Below are positions 14,995 to 24,533 of a stretch of DNA of 38,402 nt, one piece after another. The stretch is from the IMG/VR virus record IMGVR_UViG_3300032898_000011, positions 1 through 38,402 of that record; one strand, written 5' to 3'. The notes under the pieces are model-generated. The model had not been told where the DNA came from and did no database searches. It saw only the letters and a list, made by a program, of their open reading frames with translations. The first letter of the stretch is position 1, and each line of letters begins with the position of its first letter. The translations under genes and the position numbers were made by a program. The stretch comes from a virus.

Positions 14995-17982
14995 ATGCCG
15001 AGCTCTCCCTTTGAAGCCGCAGGCGCACAGAAGCAGCCGAGCGAATACGCGCCGCTGTTAACGAACCGGTTTCCTACCGGGCTCTGGACGCAGCGCAACC
15101 GGCTGCGCGACGCGGCGACGCCCTACCTGTATGAGAAGTTCTATTCGGCCACGCGCTTTGATTCGCTGATCGGCGGCTCGAATTTCGAGTGTTCCTCGAA
15201 GCTGACCCTGATGCGCCGGCCCGGGCACTCGGTCTATAACTCGCAGACCTTCCCCGCGATCCGCCGTTACTACGATTTCAAAACCGTCGAGGGCGGCGTG
15301 CCGCGCATCCGCGTCATGGCCGACTGTGACAACTACGTTTACGACGCCACCGGTCCCAACACCAAAACCCTGATCTACACCAAAAGCGCCGGCGCCGGCC
15401 GTACCAGCTTTCGCGGGCTCGGCAACACGCTCTACATGGTGAACGGAGTGGACGCCTGGAAATGGACCATCCCCGCACAGGTATGGAGCGCGGCGACCTC
15501 CTTCACGCAGGGGCAGTTTGTTCTGGATCCGAACAACAATCTGCAGCTGGCCATCGGCGCGCAGACCATGACCGTCGATTACGCCCAGATCAGCAACGGG
15601 CTGCTCTATCTTTTCTTCGATCCGAGCACGCCGATGACCGACATCCCGATCGGGGCTGGCGTCACGTTCTCCGGACTCACCGGCCCCTTTGCCGTCTTCA
15701 ATGGCATCACGGCGCCGATCGTCAGCACTCCTAACAGTCTGCAGGCCACATTCGGGACCGGCCTCGGTGACGTGGCTTATCAGGCCTGCAGCGGCTCGGT
15801 CACCACCGGAACCGGGATCAGCGGCAATGCAGCGCCCGCGTGGAGTTCCACGCTGGGAGGGATCACCTACGACGGAACGCTGCAGTGGGTTTGCCGCGGT
15901 TCCAGCGTACAGAAAATGGGAATCGCGGCGCCGCTCTCCGCTCCCGGCGTCACCCAGGTTGCCGCTCCCAGCCTCTACCCGACCTGGGCGCCCAACACCT
16001 GGTATGCGCCTCTGCTGGTCATCATCGATTCGAACGGCAACATCCAGCAGCTGACCACCCCGGGAACGCTCGGCGGCGCCGCGCCCGCATGGAACGCGAC
16101 CATCGGGGGCACGACTACCGACAACACCGCCGTCTGGACCAACATGGGTTCGGCCACGCGCGCGGTCAGCACGAATTACGCGGCCGGCGCGATTATCGCG
16201 GTCAGCTGGACGTACTACATCACCATCACCGTGCCGGTCGGCACCGGAGGGCAGACGCGGCAGGAGCAGGTTCCGGTTAACCAGAGCGCATTTTTCAAAT
16301 GCGTCACGGCCGGCGAATCTTCCGCGCAGGCGACCGCCGTCATCCAGTGGACCAACGGCCTCGGCACCCAGGTCTCTGACGGCTCGGTGGTATGGCAGAA
16401 CATCGGCGGCCAGGCCACCTGGGCCAGCTACGGCGCCGGCGCGGTTCTGTCCGACGCGACCACCATTCTCGATTCGAACGGCAACACCCAGGCCATCCAG
16501 AACCCCGGCAAAAGCGGAGCGACGGCGCCCACCTGGGCGACCGCGCAGGGCTCGCTCACCACGGACGGCAGCGCAACCTGGTCCAACACCGGCAGCTTCT
16601 CCTCGGCCAACACCGAGCCGTGGATCTACGCCTACAGCTTCGGCAACGACATCAGCGCGGGCGTCTCGACGGCCAGCGCGCAGAGCGTTCCCATCACTCC
16701 GGCGCTCGGCAACCAGGTGGTGCTGCAGGGGACCGGCTCTCCCGATACGCAATGCACCACCATCTGGATCTGGCGCACCGACCAGGGCGGATCGGTGCTG
16801 CTGCTGCTCGATCAGATTCCGAACCCCGGCAACAAGGCATGGATCTACACCGACACCACTCCGGACAGCGGGCTCGATGCGCTGATTACCGCGCCGATCG
16901 CCAACACCAACAATCCCCCGCCGCTGGGCCTGACCAACCTCGCCTATCACGCCGGCCGCCTGTGGGGCTCGGTCAACTCGACCGCGTATTACTGCACCGG
17001 CCCGGATGTGACCACCGGCAACGGCTTCGAGTCCTGGGCCCCCGCGAATAACTTCACGCTCTCCGACAACATCGTGCGCTACTGGCCGACCACGGTCGGC
17101 CTCGTGGTCATGACGACTTCGGGCTCCGAGCTCATCCCCGGGCTGGGCGATGAGGCTTCGCCTTTCCAGTCCCCGCAGGACTTCCTTGCCGGCATCGGCC
17201 TGGCCAGCTGGGACCTGTTCTGCGTGCAGGGCTCGACCGCGTACGCCATGATGCCGAACGGCCAGGTGGTGTCATTTGGTACCACGACAGGAATCGAGGA
17301 AGTGGGCTTCCCGATCGGCGACCAGTTCACAAGCCTGTACATGCAGAACAACGTCGCCTCCGGTTACATGACCTGGCATCAGGGATCGACCTCGGATATG
17401 GGCCTGTTTGTCGCCGATGGCGCTGTCGGCTGGTTCAAGATGCTCATCACCCCGGCTCCGGAGTCGGGGTATACGTGGTGCACGCGCGGCGAAGTGGTGG
17501 GCGGCGCCGGCGCCGTGGCTTCGCTCGAAACCACCCCCGGCGTGCGGCAGCTGCTGGTCGGCCCAACCATCTCCGGCCCCATCCTTTTCCGCGACCCCAC
17601 GGTCTGGGAAGACGCGGGATCGCCCTACACATGCACGGCTGAAATCGGCTCGATCATGCTGGCCGAGCAGGGGCAGATCGCCGAGGTGGTCTTCGTCGCC
17701 GTTGACTCCTCTTTGCTGGGCTCTCACCCGACCGTGGGAGTGTTGCTCGGGGAAATCAGTGGTGAATTTGAAGTACTTACCAAACGCACCCAGGACCCGC
17801 CTCCCCCAATGCCTAAAGCGGACACGCTGTACAACGACCGTTTCTATCTGCGCGGCAATCAGCAGCCCGTACTCTGCCGCCACATGCAGCTGTCGATCGG
17901 CTTCCCCGCCGAAGGCTACGGGAACGAGGTACTCACCTACGCGATCAACGGCGCTGTGCGCAGCGAAAGGGTAGCGGCCTGA
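14995..17982 (+). CDS. tail nozzle-like protein with beta-repeat insertions
   Basis: 995 residues. The start (about 30-110) with YATRFDSLIGG-type and LTLMRRPGHSVYNS segments, and a C-terminal half with AYHAGRLWGSVNSTAYYC and YMTWHQGSTSDMGLFV, resemble podovirus tail tubular protein B or nozzle (T7 gp12 type, 794 residues). The middle (about 275-545) has four copies of a short beta motif, AP-x-W...G...T.DG...W...G, ending near residues 302, 382, 470 and 540. Such repeats look like bound-sugar or structural beta modules inserted into the nozzle. The stop overlaps the next ATG. Confidence 0.75.
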   Translation: MPSSPFEAAGAQKQPSEYAPLLTNRFPTGLWTQRNRLRDAATPYLYEKFYSATRFDSLIGGSNFECSSKLTLMRRPGHSVYNSQTFPAIRRYYDFKTVEGGVPRIRVMADCDNYVYDATGPNTKTLIYTKSAGAGRTSFRGLGNTLYMVNGVDAWKWTIPAQVWSAATSFTQGQFVLDPNNNLQLAIGAQTMTVDYAQISNGLLYLFFDPSTPMTDIPIGAGVTFSGLTGPFAVFNGITAPIVSTPNSLQATFGTGLGDVAYQACSGSVTTGTGISGNAAPAWSSTLGGITYDGTLQWVCRGSSVQKMGIAAPLSAPGVTQVAAPSLYPTWAPNTWYAPLLVIIDSNGNIQQLTTPGTLGGAAPAWNATIGGTTTDNTAVWTNMGSATRAVSTNYAAGAIIAVSWTYYITITVPVGTGGQTRQEQVPVNQSAFFKCVTAGESSAQATAVIQWTNGLGTQVSDGSVVWQNIGGQATWASYGAGAVLSDATTILDSNGNTQAIQNPGKSGATAPTWATAQGSLTTDGSATWSNTGSFSSANTEPWIYAYSFGNDISAGVSTASAQSVPITPALGNQVVLQGTGSPDTQCTTIWIWRTDQGGSVLLLLDQIPNPGNKAWIYTDTTPDSGLDALITAPIANTNNPPPLGLTNLAYHAGRLWGSVNSTAYYCTGPDVTTGNGFESWAPANNFTLSDNIVRYWPTTVGLVVMTTSGSELIPGLGDEASPFQSPQDFLAGIGLASWDLFCVQGSTAYAMMPNGQVVSFGTTTGIEEVGFPIGDQFTSLYMQNNVASGYMTWHQGSTSDMGLFVADGAVGWFKMLITPAPESGYTWCTRGEVVGGAGAVASLETTPGVRQLLVGPTISGPILFRDPTVWEDAGSPYTCTAEIGSIMLAEQGQIAEVVFVAVDSSLLGSHPTVGVLLGEISGEFEVLTKRTQDPPPPMPKADTLYNDRFYLRGNQQPVLCRHMQLSIGFPAEGYGNEVLTYAINGAVRSERVAA

Positions 17983-18218
17983 TGCCCCGCATCGCACAGT
18001 CCGGTCTCACTCGCGATCGCGCGAAGCTGTACGGGGATCCGCAGCCGCGCTCCGGCCCGGTGCTCGCAACCCCGCACCCGCCTGCCCCGGTGAGCCCGTC
18101 GCCGCTGCTGCTCTGCCCCACCCCGAGCCCGATGGCGAGCCCCGAGTCTGCGCTCGCGCAGTTCTACTCCCGTTCGACGCTGCCCAAGCAGCGCGTTATG
18201 CCGGTGGTGACGGGATGA
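17982..18218 (+). CDS. small proline-rich protein
   Basis: 78 residues, with TGATG overlap at the start and ATGA overlap at the end. The middle is a run rich in P, S and A (PHPPAPVSPSPLLLCPTPSP); the ends are basic. It could be a virion linker. The proof of reality is only the tight coupling on both sides. Confidence 0.6.
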   Translation: MPRIAQSGLTRDRAKLYGDPQPRSGPVLATPHPPAPVSPSPLLLCPTPSPMASPESALAQFYSRSTLPKQRVMPVVTG

Positions 18219-18688
18219 GCACCTTCAGGTTTGGACCGTACACGCTGCGCCCCGCGACCGCCGAAGATGAGCAGCTGCTCGCTGGCTGGATCGCAGCCGA
18301 CGACGATCACCGCGACCGGCTGACGCCTTCTTTCTGGACCGAGAAGCACAAGGGCCTCGACACGATGATGCTCGAGGACGGCCAGGGCCACATCTTCGCG
18401 CTGCGCATCGAGCGGCTCGCCCGCCTGCATATCCAGTTCGCTCCGGCCACCACCGAAGCGGATCGGGAGCGGCTGCGCGACGCGCTCACCGAGGGTTGCG
18501 AATGGCTCGCCCATTCGCTCGCCGCGGTCGGTATCCGCGAGCTCGTCTTCGAGAGCCGCGTGGCCCGCCTCGTGGCCTTCAGCCTGCGCCGGCTCGGCTT
18601 CCGCAGGTCCCCTGATGAGCTCGTGAGGACAATCCTGCCAGCGGGAGGCAATGAGCCCCGTCAGAAAAAAGCGCGCAGTGCGCATTGA
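18215..18688 (+). CDS. GNAT-like acyltransferase-fold protein
   Basis: 157 residues. The opening TLRPATAEDEQLLAGWIAAD is the classical start of a GNAT fold, followed by strands IFALRIERLARLHIQF and a C-terminal LVFESRVARLVAFSLRRLGF that matches the GNAT end motif. The acetyl-CoA loop (Q/RxxGxG/A) is not clear, so catalysis is doubtful. GNAT-fold proteins recur in this slot, between nozzle and ejection proteins, in many podoviruses. The last codons carry one copy of the GCGCAGTGCGC motif. Confidence 0.75.
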   Translation: MSTFRFGPYTLRPATAEDEQLLAGWIAADDDHRDRLTPSFWTEKHKGLDTMMLEDGQGHIFALRIERLARLHIQFAPATTEADRERLRDALTEGCEWLAHSLAAVGIRELVFESRVARLVAFSLRRLGFRRSPDELVRTILPAGGNEPRQKKARSAH

Positions 18689-18716
18689 TTTACGTGGAAA
18701 GGGATCCTGATCGCCT

Positions 18717-19358
18717 ATGTGTGGGCCGACCGCAGCACAAACCAATCTCCAGTCCGAGCAGGCCGATTTCTATCAGGAAATGACCCAGGAGTACTCGACC
18801 GTCTTCGGCGAGGACCAGGGTGTTCTCAGTGAGCTCACCAAGACGTTCGAGCCCATCCTTGCGGCAGGCCCCAGCCAGGAAGGCTTTTCGGCGGCCGAGA
18901 AAAACAACCTCGATTCAGAAGCCATCCAGGGAACCGCCACCAACTACGCGGCGGCCGAGAAAGCACTGCGCGAAGATCAGGCCGCCGAGGGCGGCGGCAA
19001 TACCTTCAGCGTCGCCGGCCAGGATACCGAGCAGCGCGGCGAGCTCGCATCGCAGGCCGCCAATCAGGAGTCGAGCGAAGAGGAGCAGATCACCCAGGCC
19101 GACTATGCCCAGGGCCAGCAGAACTTCGACACCGCGGCCTCGGCTCTGACCGGCGTTGCTTCCGAGCTCAACCCGGCAGGCTTCGCCGGCGCGACCACCG
19201 GCGCGGGATCGGCGGCGGGCACCACGGCCGACCAGATCGCCCAGGAGCAGGATTCCGAGTGGACCCCGGTTCTCTCCGCACTCGGCGGCGTCGCCGGCGC
19301 GGCGGCCGGCAACCTCAACTTCGGCTCCGGGGGATGGAGCTACGGGAGCAACAACTAA
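18717..19358 (+). CDS. internal virion (DNA ejection) protein, gp14-like
   Basis: 213 residues beginning MCGP, a start commonly seen in small podovirus internal virion proteins (T7 gp14 position). The body is alanine, glutamine and glutamate rich and helical (about 15-140). The C-terminal 60 residues are glycine/alanine-rich with a weakly hydrophobic stretch (LSALGGVAGAAAGNLNFG). Proteins of this kind enter the cell envelope to form the ejection channel. The assignment rests on position and composition. Confidence 0.65.
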   Translation: MCGPTAAQTNLQSEQADFYQEMTQEYSTVFGEDQGVLSELTKTFEPILAAGPSQEGFSAAEKNNLDSEAIQGTATNYAAAEKALREDQAAEGGGNTFSVAGQDTEQRGELASQAANQESSEEEQITQADYAQGQQNFDTAASALTGVASELNPAGFAGATTGAGSAAGTTADQIAQEQDSEWTPVLSALGGVAGAAAGNLNFGSGGWSYGSNN

Positions 19359-19359
19359 A

Positions 19360-21324
19360 GTGGACCCCTCACAGCAGAACACGACGCCTCCGGATGCCGG
19401 AGACACAGGCGCGACGGAAGCGTACAACGCACCCGCAGTCGGCGCCCAGGATGCGGGCTCGACAGCGTCTCCTGCAGCGGCCGGGACGGGATCACCCGCG
19501 CCCGCTGATCCTCGCGCTGCGCAGCCCGCGCCGCAGGCCGGGGGAACCTCCAGTTCCCCGGCCGCCCCGGCACACAGGGATATCGGCGATCGGATGCTGG
19601 ACGGCATCCTGACGGCGCTCGGCGGATCGACGGTTACGCACTACAAGCGCAACCCGGATGGCTCGATGGACGTCACCAAAACCCCGGCCTCGAGCGAGGA
19701 CAAATGGCGCTCGATCATCGCCGGAGGGCTCGCAGGCCTCGCGGGCGGTATGTCGCAGGCAGGCACCGGCCCCGGGCAGCTGCAGCGCGCGATGGGCGCG
19801 AGCGTAACGGCCGGCATGGCCCAGACCAAACAGCACGAACAGCAGATGTACGACCGCGCGAATACCGACTTCGAGACGCAGCAGAAGCAGAAGGTCCGGA
19901 TGGCACAGACCGCGCTGATGACGCAGCAGCTTTCCGAGAGTGCCTTCACGCTCGGCCGCGCGAAGATCAACGCGAAGTTTGACGACGCCACGCGCGAGAA
20001 CGCGCTGGTCGAGGCAATCAAGACCGGAGGGCAGGGATCGCAGGACCTCGGGACCGTCGAGATGCCCGAGGGCGGCGATTACTTTCAGGGGCTGAAGCAG
20101 CTGGCGGCCAGCAACCCGGGCCTGCTCAAGCAGCAGGCGCAGGGAAATGTGATCGGCATCCCCCACGTGAACGATCAGGGGCAGATCGACGGGATGCACT
20201 ACGCGCTGGTAACGCCGCAGTGGAAAGACGCGAAGATCGCCCAGGATATGCCGCTGTACACCATCCAGGCGCCGACAAAGCCAGGCCAGCAGCCGACCAT
20301 CGCCGTCCGTCAGGTGCCGAAAGGGACGATGACCAACGGGGAGTGGTCCCTCGCCATGCAGGCGCAGGAAGCGAAGATGCTCGAGCTGTACAAAACGGAT
20401 CTGGAGGCATCGACCAAGCCGAGCGAAATCCGCAAAAACGACGCGGAGGCAACTGAAGCCAACGCACGCGCCGGAGAGGCGACCTCCGAAGGCCACTACT
20501 ACGACGCGCAGGCCGGCGCTCCGATCCCGGGTACCAGCGGAGGCAGCGGCCCCAGCGGGCAGATGACTCCGATGGAACATGACGGCATGATGCTGACCGA
20601 GGGCTATCTCGACCCCTCGCAGCTGTCGAAGCGCACCGGGACCTACAACGCCCAGCTGCGCGCGGCCGACGACTACTCGATGCGGGTTTACGGGCAGCAC
20701 TTCAACGCGGCGCAGGCGCAGATCGATTACACCTATGCGCATCAGAAGGGCACCCAGGACACGCTGAACTACCTGAACTCGCTGACCGGACCGGACGGCA
20801 AAAGCGGCAACCTCGGCGAACTGGTGCGGCTGTCGAACTCGATTCCGCGCGGGCAGTTTCCTCCCGTCAACGATGTAACGCAGTGGGCCAAGCTGATGAC
20901 CGGCAACCCGCAGATTGCCGCCTATTACGGGGCGATCACTGAAGTCTCCGACCAGGTGGCGAAGATCATGCAGGGCGGCGGCGCGGGCGGGACTTCAGAC
21001 GCCAAGATGAAACAGGCCAATGACCTGTTTAACAAAGGCTTCAACGCGCAGCAGATCGGCGCCGTCGCCGGCGAGCTGCAGCCCCTGCTCTCCAACCGCA
21101 AAACCCAGCTGATCGGACGCAACCGTTACCTGCTCCGGCAGTTCGCGCCAGCTGCCGCGAATCCCGCGCAAAACCCAGGCGGATCGGGTGCGAATGGGAA
21201 CGCGCAGCCGCAACCGCAAACCCATGTGTTCTCGAAATCGGCGTGGCTGCGCTCGAATCCAAACGGCGACATTAACGCGGCCGTCCAGCAGGCGCAGGCC
21301 CAGAACTACCAGGTGGTGAACTGA
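19360..21324 (+). CDS. ejection protein, middle-size internal virion protein
   Basis: 654 residues from the GTG at 19360, one base after the previous stop; the frame is open further upstream, but inside the previous gene. The first 65 residues are disordered (P, A, G, T). Then comes a hydrophobic glycine-rich segment (IIAGGLAGLAGGMSQAG) and long glutamine-rich helices (about 130-180). Position between a gp14-like and a larger protein fits the second ejection protein. No enzymatic domain is evident. It overlaps the next gene by one base. Confidence 0.65.
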   Translation: MDPSQQNTTPPDAGDTGATEAYNAPAVGAQDAGSTASPAAAGTGSPAPADPRAAQPAPQAGGTSSSPAAPAHRDIGDRMLDGILTALGGSTVTHYKRNPDGSMDVTKTPASSEDKWRSIIAGGLAGLAGGMSQAGTGPGQLQRAMGASVTAGMAQTKQHEQQMYDRANTDFETQQKQKVRMAQTALMTQQLSESAFTLGRAKINAKFDDATRENALVEAIKTGGQGSQDLGTVEMPEGGDYFQGLKQLAASNPGLLKQQAQGNVIGIPHVNDQGQIDGMHYALVTPQWKDAKIAQDMPLYTIQAPTKPGQQPTIAVRQVPKGTMTNGEWSLAMQAQEAKMLELYKTDLEASTKPSEIRKNDAEATEANARAGEATSEGHYYDAQAGAPIPGTSGGSGPSGQMTPMEHDGMMLTEGYLDPSQLSKRTGTYNAQLRAADDYSMRVYGQHFNAAQAQIDYTYAHQKGTQDTLNYLNSLTGPDGKSGNLGELVRLSNSIPRGQFPPVNDVTQWAKLMTGNPQIAAYYGAITEVSDQVAKIMQGGGAGGTSDAKMKQANDLFNKGFNAQQIGAVAGELQPLLSNRKTQLIGRNRYLLRQFAPAAANPAQNPGGSGANGNAQPQPQTHVFSKSAWLRSNPNGDINAAVQQAQAQNYQVVN

Positions 21325-23354
21325 TGGGCGGCGCGGCTCAGACGATCGACCTTTCGAGTGGCCTGGTGCCGGCCCCGCCCCCGCCAGCTGCCCCGGGCTC
21401 GAGCCCCGCGCAGCCGATCGACCTTTCGAGTGGCCTGGTGCCGGCGAGCAATCCGGCCAGCACCCCGCCGCCGAACGCGCCCAGCAACTGGCAGACTTCG
21501 GTCAAAGCCGGCGAGGATCTGCTGCAGCGCGGGCAGGATCAGGACACAGGATTTTTGAAAGCAGCCGGCGACACGGCCTATCACATCGGCAAGCTGATCG
21601 TGCCCGACTCCGCAGCGCACGCGATGGGGCTGAAGACGCCGACCGCCGATCAGGAGCATGCGACCTTCGCGCCTGGCAATGCGAGCCAGCAGACGGGCGC
21701 GATGATTGAGAACATCGCCGAGTTCATGATGGGCGACGAAGCGCTGAAAGGCCTCGGCCTCGCCGACAAGATGAAGGCGATCGCGCCGGCGCTCAAGGCG
21801 CTTGAGAAATTTCCCGCGCTGCAGGCCGCGATCATGACCGGACTGCGCCAGGGCACCGTGGGCGCGGCCCAGGCTTTCGCGCATGGCGCCGACCCCGGGA
21901 CCGCACTCGCCGAAGGCGCAGCCATCGGCGCGACGGGCGGCGCAATGGACGCGGCCGGAACCAAAGTCGTTAACGCCGTGCGCAGGGTCGCACCGGACAC
22001 GGTACAGATCGCCGGCGAAGAGATCCCGCGTCTGGCCAGTCAGCGGCCGAATCCCCCGCGCGCAGCGACCGAGGCGGCAAAGATCGGCGACGAGCCGGAG
22101 CTCGCCCGCACCCAGCAGGAGGGCGCGCAGCGCGTCGTCACCAACACCGCGCAGCAGGCCGCCGAGGATGCGCTGAACCGCGTTAACCAGGCGCGGCAAC
22201 CCGTCACCGAGCAGACCGTGATCGCGCGCCGCGGCGCCGGCGCTCCGGCAGTCGAGGGCTCGGACTCGATTCCCGAAGGCCTGCGCCAGGAGGCAGCGCG
22301 TCGCGATGCGGGATCGACCGCGGCGACCGTCCCCGAGCGCATGATGCCGCGCAACCCGATTGTCAGTAAAGTCGGCTCGGAAGCGGGTAATATCCCTCCG
22401 AGCGTGCTCGAGGAGAAACCGCAGACTCCGCGCACCGTCCAGGTGGAGAACGAAAAGGCCCCGAACTTTGAGCCGGTCGACGCGAAGGCCTCGGCCGCGA
22501 ATGTGCGCAGCTTTGGCGACGCGGCCGACGCGATCGAAAAGCCGGCGCAGCAGGTCTATCAGAAGCTCGACCAGTTATCGAAGGGCGAATTTACCGCGCT
22601 CCGCGAGCAGCGTTCGCGCGCGCTCGAAGTTATGAAACAACCCGCTTCGCTCGACGCCTGGGATCAGGCGAATGCGAAACTGAATGAAGCCGAGGCGGGA
22701 ATCGACAACCTCTTCGATGAGCACAAAGACGCGGTCAACCGCGCGGACTGGCTAAGTGCTAACTCGGCCTGGAAAGATGCGAAGGTTCTCGACAAGGTGC
22801 ACGCGGCCGTCGAGGGCAGCTTTAACAACGTCCCCCAGGATGTAGCCCAGCGTACCGGGATTAATCGCAATCTGCGCGGGGATGCGCTGCGCAACAAACT
22901 CGGCAAGCTGCTCGCGCAGAACGACGCCGATGTGCGCCGCGTGATCGGCACGCAGGGAATCGACAATTTGTACAAATTGGCAGATCTGACCAAAAAGCCC
23001 GAGACGGCTGCGCAGACCCGCAGCGTGCTCTATGAAGTCGGCCGCTATATGCACCACGTGGGCGGGCGCGGCGCTTTCGCCGGCGCAGCTGTGGGAGCGC
23101 TCGGCGGCCATCCGATCGAGGGCGGCATCATCGGCGCCGGCGCCGAGGGCGTCGTGAACAAAGTGCTGAACATGGCGGCGACGAATCCGCGCGTGGGCAA
23201 GATGATCGTTGACGCGGTCAACGTGGGGGCGAGCCCGAAGGTCTACGCGCCCCTGATCGCGGCGGAAATTCGAAAGAACTCCGACGCCACCATGCAGGCG
23301 ATCGACACCGGCAAAAACAAAGTAACCAGCAAGCTCTCTGGAGGGAGCGAGTAA
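21324..23354 (+). CDS. large ejection protein with duplicated N-terminal peptide
   Basis: 676 residues. Near the N-terminus IDLSSGLVPA occurs twice, separated by a proline/serine linker, from a 31-bp direct DNA repeat. The middle has helices and a glycine/alanine run (AEGAAIGATGGAMDAAG). The C-terminal quarter has another glycine-rich, weakly hydrophobic stretch (GGRGAFAGAAVGALGG). This resembles internal virion proteins that insert into the membrane during DNA ejection. No lytic transglycosylase motif is visible, unlike T7 gp16. It overlaps the next ATG by one base. Confidence 0.65.
   Translation: MGGAAQTIDLSSGLVPAPPPPAAPGSSPAQPIDLSSGLVPASNPASTPPPNAPSNWQTSVKAGEDLLQRGQDQDTGFLKAAGDTAYHIGKLIVPDSAAHAMGLKTPTADQEHATFAPGNASQQTGAMIENIAEFMMGDEALKGLGLADKMKAIAPALKALEKFPALQAAIMTGLRQGTVGAAQAFAHGADPGTALAEGAAIGATGGAMDAAGTKVVNAVRRVAPDTVQIAGEEIPRLASQRPNPPRAATEAAKIGDEPELARTQQEGAQRVVTNTAQQAAEDALNRVNQARQPVTEQTVIARRGAGAPAVEGSDSIPEGLRQEAARRDAGSTAATVPERMMPRNPIVSKVGSEAGNIPPSVLEEKPQTPRTVQVENEKAPNFEPVDAKASAANVRSFGDAADAIEKPAQQVYQKLDQLSKGEFTALREQRSRALEVMKQPASLDAWDQANAKLNEAEAGIDNLFDEHKDAVNRADWLSANSAWKDAKVLDKVHAAVEGSFNNVPQDVAQRTGINRNLRGDALRNKLGKLLAQNDADVRRVIGTQGIDNLYKLADLTKKPETAAQTRSVLYEVGRYMHHVGGRGAFAGAAVGALGGHPIEGGIIGAGAEGVVNKVLNMAATNPRVGKMIVDAVNVGASPKVYAPLIAAEIRKNSDATMQAIDTGKNKVTSKLSGGSE
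21343..21445. repeat. 31-bp direct repeat in ejection gene
   Basis: The identical 31 bases at 21343-21373 and 21415-21445 start CGATCGACCTTTCGAGTGGC. The 72-base distance is a multiple of three, so the peptide is duplicated in frame. Nearly no third-position changes, so the duplication is recent or the DNA itself is constrained. Confidence 0.8.
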
Positions 23355-24121
23355 TGGCGAACGTCATCATCCCGATCGAGCACCAGTCGGCGCCGAAAGA
23401 TGTCAAGGTCACATCGGCCGACATTCACGCGGCCGAAGAGTGGCGCCGGCAGCATCGCCGCGCACCCTCCGACCTTGCCAGCTGGGAGAAGTACGACACC
23501 GAAATGGATCTGCCTGCAGACAATCCGCTGCTGCAGGCCGAGCTCCGGCAGCTCGAGCAGCGCGATCGCGTCGAGCGCAGGTCGGGCGACGCCATGATCG
23601 AGGAGCTCCTCCGCCAGCACGAAGAGAGCGAGATGGTTTCGAAGGGCCAGCGCTGGGAAGGACAACAGCGCTGGCAGGGCCGAGAGAACGAAGAGATGCG
23701 GCTGGTCAACATCCTGCATCCCTACTCGTTTTTGCGGAAGCTGCAGCGCGCGGGCATCGACGCGCGTCCGGAAGAAAGCAAGTATGCGCGGCTCTGGCTC
23801 AACAGCTGGTCGAAGCTCGGCCGCATTGGAGTTAACGCGTGGATCTATAAGCACGGTCGAATGGTTGCCGAGACGGTGACCAGCCTGCAGTACCCCTATT
23901 CGCCCGAGTTTTCGATCATGCGCTTTAACCAGTACAACGTGCCCACCAACGAGAGATATCGCGGTTGGCGGACCACGCTGCTGGCGCTCATCACTGCCGA
24001 CGTTCTCACCGAGGGCGAAGCCGACAGGGCTTTCGGTCCCTGTCTCGGGATCGCCGGCGAATTCTACCGACAACAGCTTTTCAACCATCGGCGATTCACG
24101 CTGGGACTGGACCGCTTCTGA
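23354..24121 (+). CDS. hypothetical virion-region protein
   Basis: 255 residues. The N-terminal 120 residues are charged and helical (EEWRRQHRRAPSDL, RQLEQRDRVERRSG). The C-terminal half is aromatic and arginine-rich (SWSKLGRIGVNAWIYKHGRM, QYPYSPEFSIMRFNQYNVP). It follows the ejection genes and is coupled by one-base overlaps on both sides. Not recognised. Confidence 0.7.
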   Translation: MANVIIPIEHQSAPKDVKVTSADIHAAEEWRRQHRRAPSDLASWEKYDTEMDLPADNPLLQAELRQLEQRDRVERRSGDAMIEELLRQHEESEMVSKGQRWEGQQRWQGRENEEMRLVNILHPYSFLRKLQRAGIDARPEESKYARLWLNSWSKLGRIGVNAWIYKHGRMVAETVTSLQYPYSPEFSIMRFNQYNVPTNERYRGWRTTLLALITADVLTEGEADRAFGPCLGIAGEFYRQQLFNHRRFTLGLDRF

Positions 24122-24354
24122 TGATCGACCAAATCGTGAAAGGAACCGCGGTAGAGACTTTGGCCGCAACGCTCGATTCCTTCCTCACCGGCCAAAGTAA
24201 ACCGCCTCGCTATCTCGTCGTAATGTGGGCCGACGAAGACGAGCAGGTATGCACGGCGCGCACCTCCGGGACCGACCCTCTCGCACAGGTGGGCATTCTC
24301 TCAACTACCGAGCAGCTGCTCGGGCAGGAAATCAGAAGGAGCTCGCGATGCTGA
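24121..24354 (+). CDS. small hypothetical protein
   Basis: 77 residues from the ATG in a TGATG overlap at 24121; the same frame is open earlier, but within the previous gene. Hydrophobic strand YLVVMWAD in the middle. Overlaps the next start by seven bases. Function unknown. Confidence 0.65.
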   Translation: MIDQIVKGTAVETLAATLDSFLTGQSKPPRYLVVMWADEDEQVCTARTSGTDPLAQVGILSTTEQLLGQEIRRSSRC

Positions 24355-24533
24355 GAGCCGAACAAAAGCCGACCGAGCCGCGCGCGAAGCAGATCGAGCG
24401 CTGCCAGAACCTGTATAACGCCAGCGCCGCATCCCTCACTCATTTCACCGACACGCCTTCGCTCGACAAGTACATCGGCGAAGCGCTCGACGCGGCCGAG
24501 AGCAGACTGCGCAGGGGCACCAGGCTGCGATGA
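24348..24533 (+). CDS. small helical protein
   Basis: 61 residues from the ATG at 24348 with AAGGAG eight bases upstream. Basic helical start, acidic helix (YIGEALDAAESRLRRG) at the end. ATGA overlap with the hydrolase-like gene that follows. Confidence 0.65.
   Translation: MLRAEQKPTEPRAKQIERCQNLYNASAASLTHFTDTPSLDKYIGEALDAAESRLRRGTRLR

Noticed and set aside
15058-16950. Minus-strand frame of 630 codons over the nozzle-like gene
   Set aside because: Composition is low-complexity arginine/glycine/valine, typical of an antisense shadow, and the plus frame has structured repeats.
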